Below are positions 1 to 6,463 of a stretch of DNA of 46,554 bases, piece after piece. Within the stretch, counting starts at the first letter, position 1. Each line of letters begins with the position of its first letter. The translations under genes were made by a program, and so were the position numbers. The notes under the pieces are model-generated. The model was not told where the DNA came from. It ran no database searches and worked only from the letters and a program-made list of their open reading frames with translations. Location: the NCBI GenBank assembly GCA_903928225.1, contig CAIYPU010000039.1:1-46554 (forward strand), written 5' to 3'. This DNA is from an uncultured Chlorobiaceae bacterium. GTDB taxonomy: Bacteria; Bacteroidota; Chlorobiia; Chlorobiales; Chlorobiaceae.

Positions 1-1
1 A

Positions 2-709
2 CACGACAGTACCTTTCCCATTACCGGGAAGCTGCAGAAAACCGTGATCGAAGCGCTTGAAGAGGTGGATTTCCACCACGAGGAACTGAGTCCTGAAGAT
101 ATCATCGAAAAAGGCTTTGCAGGCATCGACGGCCTCGAGGCTGGCGGTCCGCCGGCAGGCAGCGGCTGCGGCGGTTACGTCGTGGGCGAAGCGGTCACCC
201 TCCTCCAGGAGTTCGGCCTCTACGACAAATACGACGTCATCCTTTTTGATGTTCTCGGCGACGTCGTCTGCGGCGGGTTCAGTGCTCCCCTGAACTATGC
301 GGATTATGCCATCATCATTGCGACAAACGATTTCGACAGCATTTTCGCGGCAAACCGTCTCTGCATGGCTATCCAGCAGAAAAGCGTCCGCTACAAGGTC
401 AAGCTTGCCGGTATCGTGGCCAACAGGGTCGATTACGCGAAAGGCGGCGGCACCAACATGCTAGACCAGTTCGCCGAAAAAGTCGGTACACGGCTGCTTG
501 CCAAGGTCCCTTACCATGAGCTTATCCGCAAGAGCCGTTTTGCCGGCAAGACCCTCTTCGCAATGGACGACAGCGAGGAAGGCAAGGCGGATTGCCTGAA
601 GCCCTACCTCGAGATTGCCGAGGATATTCTTTCGAAGGGGACGAAATCCTCGGTGCCCGTCCCGATCGGCGACCGTGAGATCTTCGAGATCGTCGGCGGC
701 TGGCAGTAA
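2..709 (+). CDS. bchL: Light-independent protochlorophyllide reductase, Fe protein BchL (5' truncated by window edge)
   Basis: This is the ATP-dependent reductase component of DPOR, the NifH-like dimer that passes electrons to the BchN-BchB core for reduction of protochlorophyllide ring D in the dark. The frame is open from base 2 and reads [14 protein letters not shown] before the first in-frame GTG at 44, so that GTG is internal. The missing start and P-loop lie upstream of the window. Two Cys-containing segments expected to bind the bridging [4Fe-4S] cluster are present ([10 protein letters not shown] and [10 protein letters not shown]), and the C-terminus ends in the family signature [10 protein letters not shown]. 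Cytoplasmic. A 9-bp hairpin 31 bases past the stop probably ends the transcript. BchX and NifH are less likely, because the residues match the BchL family almost throughout. Confidence 0.96.
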   Translation, partial: HDSTFPITGKLQKTVIEALEEVDFHHEELSPEDIIEKGFAGIDGLEAGGPPAGSGCGGYVVGEAVTLLQEFGLYDKYDVILFDVLGDVVCGGFSAPLNYADYAIIIATNDFDSIFAANRLCMAIQQKSVRYKVKLAGIVANRVDYAKGGGTNMLDQFAEKVGTRLLAKVPYHELIRKSRFAGKTLFAMDDSEEGKADCLKPYLEIAEDILSKGTKSSVPVPIGDREIFEIVGGWQ

Positions 710-740
710 GGCGGTACCGAGACAAAGAAAGAAAATAAAA

Positions 741-764
741 CAAGCGGGCGATCAAGCCCGCTTG
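741..764. terminator. Hairpin terminator shared by bchL and bchJ
   Basis: A perfect 9-bp stem (CAAGCGGGC / GCCCGCTTG) with a 6-base loop lies between the convergent bchL and bchJ genes. A short T-rich stretch follows on the plus strand. An A-rich run on the other side gives a U-rich tail on the minus strand, so it may work in both directions. Confidence 0.7.
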
Positions 765-790
765 CTGTTTGTATCTCTTGCCTGTTGCCT

Positions 791-1363
791 TCAGATCGTG
801 CAGGTGTAGGTGCAGAGGATGGCTCCGCTTTCCTTTCTGATCGATGCTTTGATGGTCGTTTTCGGGTTCACCAGCGCTTCGAGCAGGGCCTCGAAGGTCC
901 CGAGGTAGAAGTTGCCGACGACAGGCTGGCTCGGACAGGTGACTTTTACGCTTATGACGGGCTGTTTCCCGGAAGTGTACCTGAACTCTCCGCTTCCGGC
1001 GAATGTCCAGGCGTTTTTGCTGATGGCAAACAGCAGGAGTCTGAATGCCGGACCGGGCGGGAGCGGTTTGAGGATTTTCTGGAAAAACCCCGGGATCCTG
1101 ACCCTGAGGAGGTATGCTGCGGTGCGCCTTCCCGAATCTTCAAGGATTGTCGCGGTTTTCTGTTCTCCGATTTCCTTGAGAAGTGCTCTGGCAAGGGCGT
1201 GGAACTTCGATTCATCGGTCATTTCGCTCGGCAGGTTGCCGATCCAGTGCCCCTGGCCTGCGCGCGTGAGGATGGCTTCAGCTTCTTTTCCGCCAAACAT
1301 GGCTTCGAGTGCTGCAACGGTCTGTATGATGGAATTGGGGCCGATTTTTGCGGGGTTGTTCAT
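791..1363 (-). CDS. bchJ: BchJ, V4R-domain protein of bacteriochlorophyll synthesis
   Basis: This 190-residue protein matches BchJ, annotated historically as bacteriochlorophyll 4-vinyl (C8-vinyl) reductase. The C-terminal half (about residues 85-190) is a V4R domain, a small-molecule-binding fold, ending in the Cys-containing CTYTCTI. No Rossmann motif or Fe-S motif is visible, so the sequence itself does not argue for a reductase. Published work on green sulfur bacteria assigns C8-vinyl reduction mainly to BciA/BciB-type enzymes and suggests a substrate-handling or regulatory role for BchJ. The start ATG is 10 bases after the stop of the upstream lipoprotein gene on the same strand, so the two are probably co-transcribed. 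It converges on bchL. Confidence 0.85.
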   Translation of the reverse strand: MNNPAKIGPNSIIQTVAALEAMFGGKEAEAILTRAGQGHWIGNLPSEMTDESKFHALARALLKEIGEQKTATILEDSGRRTAAYLLRVRIPGFFQKILKPLPPGPAFRLLLFAISKNAWTFAGSGEFRYTSGKQPVISVKVTCPSQPVVGNFYLGTFEALLEALVNPKTTIKASIRKESGAILCTYTCTI

Positions 1364-1373
1364 CCTGAAAAGT

Positions 1374-3086
1374 TTACTTCGTTATGGTCAGATCGATATG
1401 TTCGGCAGTCCACCGCGCACGGACGCCGACAGGCGACGGATAGACCGCAAAAGGTTCGGAAGGTGAGTAAGGCTGGAGCGATCCTGGATTGCGGGGGCTC
1501 CATGCCTCAGTCGCTTTATCCGCAGACGGAGAGAACGCCATGACGGTATAGCGTCCCGGAGGAAGGTCCGTGAACGTGTAGCTGAAAGATCCGTTACGAT
1601 CCCGGAATGCCTTTGTCCGGTAAATGGCGGACCTCGACCCGATTTCCCTCGCTTCCACGACGACGGTCGTGCCGCCGGAAATGCAGGTTCCCGATATAGT
1701 CCCGGCATCTTCAGGTTGCGATACGCGAAAACGCGATTCCACCGTCGGAAGTTTTGCCTTGCCCGTTACCGGTGACGCGATGGCCGAAAGGTCGACCCTG
1801 ACTTTGTAAGCGTTTCCCGGTTTCAGTTCCTGTAGCGGTTTCAGTGCCCAGGTACAGGGATCGACAGCTGCAAGGGTATATGGAAGCACGTTTTCTCCCT
1901 GGATTTCCTGCAGGGTTGCTGCCCTGGTGACTGCCTGTTCATCGACCGGTTCGGTAAACCGTATGACGACTGCATTTCCGATCGGCTGTACGCCTTTGGA
2001 GAGAAAGGCCGGGTCGGCCCCGTTTTCAGGAAAAACAGACGCACTGAGCGGTTTCTCCGGGAGTTTTGCGCCGCTACCGAAAAATTCGATGCCTCCCGGT
2101 CCTTCGGGACCGATGCGGTAGATCCTGCCTGCAATCATCGGCGCGGTGGCGAGGATGAACTCGTCATCGAGCATGCTTCGGTTTTTACCGTACCAGGACG
2201 TTATCGGAAGCCGGGTTCCCGATACCTTTTCCCGGACCTCCGGCAAACGGGAGCCGAATGTCGGAGGGCTGACCGGTCCACTGGTCCTGATTTCGATGTG
2301 GCTGCGGTCCAGCGCCCTGCAGGATACGACAAAGCCTGTGGCCGAGGGTCCTTTGCCAAGCATGAGGGACAATCCGGAAGTGCCTTCATTTATAAGATCG
2401 GATGCCGCTATGGCTATTTCCTCCATTGGCCCGCTGTAACGCATGTCCCGCTGTCGGTCGTTCACGGCAAAAATCCGGTAGCGGCCTGCAGGGAGGTTGC
2501 TGAAGGCAAACGTTCCCGTGTCATCTGTCTGGGTGAGATAGTCCGGTGTGCTTTCGAGAAGGGTTTTCAAGTCCGATGGTTCACGGTCTGAGCGATAAGC
2601 AATGAGCAGAGCGGTGTCTGCCGTCATGTAATCGCTGTTGTAAACTTTTCCACGGATCGTTCCGCGATTGATTGCCGGACCTGTCGAAAATGCGATGCTG
2701 AAAGGTTCCGAAAAACCTCTGCCCCTGAAATCCTTCAGGTTTTTATCGATGAAAAGCACATAGGTCGTATTGGGGTTCAGTGGCTCGAAAAAGCGTATTT
2801 CAGCTTTCCTGCCGTCAACAAGGAGATCGTATTTACCGACGGATGGTGAAAATGCAATGGCTTTTGCCAGTTGACGTCCCGTGAAGAAATGGTTGAACGT
2901 GAGCCTGATCCTTTCGGGTGAAACATTGATTTCCGAGGGTTCGGGAGATGAGAGGACGACCCGGAGCGGGGTGGTGTCGGTCGGACCTCCGGATGGCGCG
3001 CGATCGGATGCACATCCGCTGGAAAGCATGATCAGGATGATTGCAAGAATGTTCGCAATGCGTTTGGTGTCCTGCATCGTCATCAT
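1374..3086 (-). CDS. Outer-membrane-type lipoprotein with SbsA-like Ig domain (Big_5 type)
   Basis: This 570-residue protein of unknown precise function has an N-terminal signal with a hydrophobic core and a lipobox LSSGC, giving a lipidated Cys at residue 25. An SbsA-type Ig-like domain follows at about residues 40-135 (SPEPSEINVSPERIRLTFNH, then the 'PNTTYVLFID' strand). Next comes a carboxypeptidase-regulatory-like segment (about 145-215, with FSNLPAGRYRIFAVND). A second Ig-like region and a second 'LPPGRYTVMAFSPS' segment lie near the C-terminus. This architecture is common in Bacteroidetes/Chlorobi surface lipoproteins. It lies immediately upstream of bchJ. An alternative start is the Met at residue 4. 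The family call is solid; the role is not known. Confidence 0.8.
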   Translation of the reverse strand: MMTMQDTKRIANILAIILIMLSSGCASDRAPSGGPTDTTPLRVVLSSPEPSEINVSPERIRLTFNHFFTGRQLAKAIAFSPSVGKYDLLVDGRKAEIRFFEPLNPNTTYVLFIDKNLKDFRGRGFSEPFSIAFSTGPAINRGTIRGKVYNSDYMTADTALLIAYRSDREPSDLKTLLESTPDYLTQTDDTGTFAFSNLPAGRYRIFAVNDRQRDMRYSGPMEEIAIAASDLINEGTSGLSLMLGKGPSATGFVVSCRALDRSHIEIRTSGPVSPPTFGSRLPEVREKVSGTRLPITSWYGKNRSMLDDEFILATAPMIAGRIYRIGPEGPGGIEFFGSGAKLPEKPLSASVFPENGADPAFLSKGVQPIGNAVVIRFTEPVDEQAVTRAATLQEIQGENVLPYTLAAVDPCTWALKPLQELKPGNAYKVRVDLSAIASPVTGKAKLPTVESRFRVSQPEDAGTISGTCISGGTTVVVEAREIGSRSAIYRTKAFRDRNGSFSYTFTDLPPGRYTVMAFSPSADKATEAWSPRNPGSLQPYSPSEPFAVYPSPVGVRARWTAEHIDLTITK

Positions 3087-3113
3087 CCGTGTACTTGGTG
3101 GAAGAGGCTTGGA

Positions 3114-3142
3114 TTGTATCTGACCGTGAAAATTCGTAAATT
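3114..3142 (+). promoter_or_regulatory. Candidate sigma-70 promoter for glgA
   Basis: TTGTAT and TAAATT are separated by 17 bases in the AT-rich divergent region between the lipoprotein gene and glgA. The predicted leader is about 55 bases. It is supported only by resemblance to the consensus. Confidence 0.38.
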
Positions 3143-3203
3143 AAAAACTAATGGAGTTCTATGAAAATATTTGGTGAAAAATTATAGATGGATTGTTCTA
3201 TAG

Positions 3204-4679
3204 ATGTCTATACGAAATTTTAAGGTTCTGTATGTCTCCGGTGAAGTTTCTCCTTTTGTAAGGATCAGCGCACTTGCTGATTTTATGGCATCATTCCCCC
3301 AGGCCCTGGAAGAAGAAGGATTCGAGGCACGCATCATGATGCCCAAATATGGTACGATCAACGACCGCAAGTTCCGGCTGCACGATGTTCTTCGGCTGTC
3401 GGACATCGAGGTTCCGCTGAAGGAGAAAACAGACTTGCTCAACGTCAAGGTGACCGCCCTGCCGTCAAGCAAGATCCAGACCTATTTCCTGTACAACGAG
3501 AAATATTTCAAGCGTAACGGGCTTTTTACCGATTTTCACAGCGGCAGCGACCTCAAGGGGATTGCGGAGAAGGTCGTCTTTTTCAATGTCGGCATTCTCG
3601 AAACCCTCGAAAGGCTTGGCTGGAAGCCCGATATCATCCACCTTCACGACTGGTATGCATGCCTGTTGCCGCTGCTGCTGAAAACCGTTTATGCATCACA
3701 TGAATTTTTCAGGGATATCAAAACCGTCCTGACCGTTCACAATGTTTACAGGCAGGGTATCCTTCCGTTCAAGGTTTTCCAGAAACTTCTTCCGGAAGAG
3801 GTCTGTTCCTCGCTCCACCGGAATGGCGACGATGTCAACATGCTCTATACCGGCGTTGAAAACGTCGATCTTCTGACTACGACCTCGAAGCGCTATGCCG
3901 AGGAGATAGCAAGCGACAGCACGAACTCTTTTGGCCTCGGCCGGCTTCTGGGCGAACACCGGTCGAAGTTCCATGGCATTCTGAACGGAATCGACACGAG
4001 GCAGTGGAACCCGTCCACCGACAAACTTATCAAGAAGCGTTACAGCCTCGAGAACATGGAAGGCAAGCTGGAAAACAAGAAAGCCCTTCTTGAAGAGGCA
4101 GGCCTGCCGTATGATGAAGGAACACCGGTTGTCGGCGTCATTGCCAATTTCGATGAGTTCCAGGGAGCTGAACTGCTTCAGAAGAGCCTCGAACAATTGG
4201 CAATGCTCGATATCCAGCTGATTATCTGCGGATCCGGAGACAAGAAGTACGAAAAGGTTTTCCAGGATTTCGCCGCCGATCATCCGGAAAAAGTGAGCGT
4301 CCGGACCGAGTTTTCCGACAGTTTTCTGCACCTTGCCATAGCCGGGCTCGATATCCTGCTCATGCCGGGCAAAATCGAATCGTGCGGTATGGTCCAGATG
4401 TTTGCCATGAATTACGGGACTATTCCGGTTGCCTTTGCCGGGGGCGGAATTGTCGAAACGATCGACGACACCGCCGAAGAAAACGGTTCAGGGTTCCTTT
4501 TCTACGATTATACCACGGAGTCCCTCGTAGGCAAGCTTGGCGAAGCCCTCCGGCTTTACAGTGACCAGGAGCGCTGGCAGCAGATCGTCAATGCCGCGAT
4601 GAGCAGGGATTTCGCCTGGAAAAACTCTGCGGAGCAATACGAAAGTCTCTACCGCGAACTTCTCGAGAAGAAGGGCTGA
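3204..4679 (+). CDS. glgA: Glycogen synthase (ADP-glucose type), Chlorobi variant
   Basis: This GT5-family enzyme elongates alpha-1,4-glucan from ADP-glucose, the carbon store of green sulfur bacteria. Its 491 residues fit the family. The N-terminal Rossmann domain starts at VLYVSGEVSP, with DIIHLHDWYA and VLTVHNVYRQG following. The C-terminal domain carries the acidic active-site segment KIESCGMVQMFAMNYGTIPV and GGGIVETI. The classical N-terminal nucleotide-sugar motif KTGGLAD is replaced here by RISALAD at residues 20-26, so the invariant Lys is Arg and Gly-Gly is Ser-Ala. From memory, other Chlorobi GlgA proteins share this change, so it looks like a lineage trait rather than decay. A phosphatase gene begins 3 bases after the stop, suggesting an operon. 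Confidence 0.9.
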   Translation: MSIRNFKVLYVSGEVSPFVRISALADFMASFPQALEEEGFEARIMMPKYGTINDRKFRLHDVLRLSDIEVPLKEKTDLLNVKVTALPSSKIQTYFLYNEKYFKRNGLFTDFHSGSDLKGIAEKVVFFNVGILETLERLGWKPDIIHLHDWYACLLPLLLKTVYASHEFFRDIKTVLTVHNVYRQGILPFKVFQKLLPEEVCSSLHRNGDDVNMLYTGVENVDLLTTTSKRYAEEIASDSTNSFGLGRLLGEHRSKFHGILNGIDTRQWNPSTDKLIKKRYSLENMEGKLENKKALLEEAGLPYDEGTPVVGVIANFDEFQGAELLQKSLEQLAMLDIQLIICGSGDKKYEKVFQDFAADHPEKVSVRTEFSDSFLHLAIAGLDILLMPGKIESCGMVQMFAMNYGTIPVAFAGGGIVETIDDTAEENGSGFLFYDYTTESLVGKLGEALRLYSDQERWQQIVNAAMSRDFAWKNSAEQYESLYRELLEKKG

Positions 4680-4682
4680 CAG

Positions 4683-5288
4683 GTGCAGAAAATCAGGGTT
4701 CTTTTTCTCGACAGGGACGGTACCATCAACAAGGACCAGGGAGAATACATCTCCACCAGGGAGCAACTCGTGCTGATAGAGCGTGCGGATGAGGCCATTG
4801 CGCTTGCCCGCAGGGCCGGTTTCCGTATCGTCGTCGTCACGAACCAGGCCGGTATAGCGAGAGGCATAACGACCACGGCCCAGGTTGAAGATATCAACCG
4901 CCACCTCAACGAGCTGCTTTCAGCAATGGGTGCGGAATATGACCGGTGCTATTTCTGCCCATCACATCCCGAGCATCCCCATCCTGAATACGATCGATTC
5001 TCCGATTGCCGTAAACCGGCGACAGGCATGGTCGAACAGGCCGTGAGGGATTTTCTCGATGAAGGGTTTTCGGTCGACAGGAGCGAGTCGTTTTTCATCG
5101 GTGACAAGACCGTCGATGTCGAATGCGGGATCAGGGCGGGCCTGAGGCCGATACTGGTCAGGACCGGGCATAACGAGGAAGCGCTCTGCATGGAAAAGAA
5201 CATTCTGCCCGAATTTGTGGCCGACGATCTCTACGAAGCCGTCGCCGGATATATACTCGGATCCCTGCAAAGCGGCCATTCATCATAA
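4683..5288 (+). CDS. gmhB: HAD-IIIA phosphatase, D-glycero-D-manno-heptose 1,7-bisphosphate phosphatase-like
   Basis: This 201-residue HAD-superfamily phosphatase has the nucleophile motif DRDGTIN (Asp10, Asp12), motif II VTNQAG (Thr53), the CRKPATGM Lys segment and the GDKTVDVECG acidic motif. It is closest to GmhB, which removes the C7 phosphate during ADP-heptose synthesis for lipopolysaccharide. The GmhB zinc site (Cys-x-His ... Cys-x-Cys in E. coli) is only partly kept. Cys92 and Cys109 are present, but the His and third Cys positions are Ser94 and Ser107, with His95 nearby. The start is GTG, 3 bases after the glgA stop; no nearer ATG fits. The substrate could also be another sugar or histidinol phosphate. 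Confidence 0.75.
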   Translation: MQKIRVLFLDRDGTINKDQGEYISTREQLVLIERADEAIALARRAGFRIVVVTNQAGIARGITTTAQVEDINRHLNELLSAMGAEYDRCYFCPSHPEHPHPEYDRFSDCRKPATGMVEQAVRDFLDEGFSVDRSESFFIGDKTVDVECGIRAGLRPILVRTGHNEEALCMEKNILPEFVADDLYEAVAGYILGSLQSGHSS

Positions 5289-5309
5289 TCCATAGACTTC
5301 CGGCAGCCC

Positions 5310-6434
5310 ATGCTGGGCCTTTACGTTCACATACCATTCTGCAGGTCCCGCTGCAGCTATTGCGATTTTTTCCTCATCACCCGCCTGGACCATGTCGAGC
5401 GTTTTTTCAAGGCCCTCTCGCGTGAAACCGAACTGCGCAGAAAAGAGCTCGAAGGCAGGACGATCGGGTCCATCCATTTCGGAGGCGGGACCCCTTCGCT
5501 GGTACCGTTGCGGCATATCGCTTCATGGCTCGACCAGGTTTCCGGACTTTGCAGCTTTTCCCCGGATGTTGAAATAGCTTTCGAAGCGAACCCCGAGGAC
5601 CTCGACGGCAATTTGATGGATGATCTTCTCGGGACCGGCGTGAACAGGCTGAGCCTCGGTGTCCAGTCTTTCTGCGACAGGAAGCTGCTTGCGCTCGGAC
5701 GAAAGCATACCGCCGCTGAAGCCCGGTCGGTGACGGATCGGGCCATGCGCATTTTTCCGTCGGTTAGCGCCGACCTGATCTGCGGCGTTCCCGGCGAAGA
5801 CAGGACCGTCTGGGAGAGCGATCTCGATGCCGCTCTCGATTTGGGGCCGCATCATCTGTCGGTCTACATGCTTTCCCTCGAACCGAAGACGCTGCTCTGC
5901 CGCGATGTTTCCAGAGGGTTGCTCAAAGTGCCGGGAGAGGATATACAGGCCTTGATGTATGAAGTCGCGCTTGAAACGATGGAACAGCAGGGGTACCTTC
6001 ATTACGAGGTATCGAATTTCTGCCTTCCCGGCCATCACTCCCGGTACAATCTTGCAAGCTGGAAGCGCGAAGAGTACCTCGGGTTCGGGCCTTCGGCGCA
6101 CAGTTTCCTGAAGACCGGCGGCCGGGAAACCCGGTTCGCCAATGTTTCGAGCCTTTCCGGCTACCTGCATGACCCTGGAAACACCCTGTCATTCCGGGAA
6201 AACCTGACCGGGGAAGAGCGATATACCGAGCAGGTTTTTCTTTCACTGCGAATAAACAGTGGACTTGATGTTGAGTTTTTGAGAAAAGACAATAAATTAG
6301 GGCAAAGCCTGCCGGAAACGATCGATCGGTTTGTGAGGAAAGGATGGGTCCGGGAGGATTCAGGGCGCCTGTACCTGACCGGGAAGGGTTTTTTGTTTGC
6401 CGATCTCATAGCAGGGGAATTCATATTCGGTTAA
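5310..6434 (+). CDS. hemW: Radical SAM heme chaperone HemW (HemN-like)
   Basis: This 374-residue protein of the oxygen-independent coproporphyrinogen oxidase family is of the short HemW type. The radical-SAM cluster motif is Cys11-x3-Cys15-x2-Cys18 in FCRSRCSYCDF, followed by HFGGGTPS (glycine-rich SAM-binding segment) and the HemW-type C-terminal domain from about residue 290. HemW proteins bind heme and deliver it to membrane targets. They lack the N-terminal extension of true HemN, as here, so heme-precursor oxidation is less likely. Cytoplasmic or membrane-associated. It lies in a same-strand run 21 bases after the gmhB-like gene and 29 bases before the next start. Confidence 0.88.
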   Translation: MLGLYVHIPFCRSRCSYCDFFLITRLDHVERFFKALSRETELRRKELEGRTIGSIHFGGGTPSLVPLRHIASWLDQVSGLCSFSPDVEIAFEANPEDLDGNLMDDLLGTGVNRLSLGVQSFCDRKLLALGRKHTAAEARSVTDRAMRIFPSVSADLICGVPGEDRTVWESDLDAALDLGPHHLSVYMLSLEPKTLLCRDVSRGLLKVPGEDIQALMYEVALETMEQQGYLHYEVSNFCLPGHHSRYNLASWKREEYLGFGPSAHSFLKTGGRETRFANVSSLSGYLHDPGNTLSFRENLTGEERYTEQVFLSLRINSGLDVEFLRKDNKLGQSLPETIDRFVRKGWVREDSGRLYLTGKGFLFADLIAGEFIFG

Positions 6435-6463
6435 GTCACTTTATCAGAGAGCACGTTTCACGT

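Noticed and set aside
785-1543. 252-codon plus-strand frame over bchJ
   Set aside because: bchJ on the minus strand has clear family identity. This frame also runs across the bchJ-lipoprotein junction.
6344-6463. N-terminal extension of the DUF2723 protein
   Set aside because: It overlaps hemW in another frame and encodes no membrane or family sequence; ATG 6464 gives a normal N-terminus.
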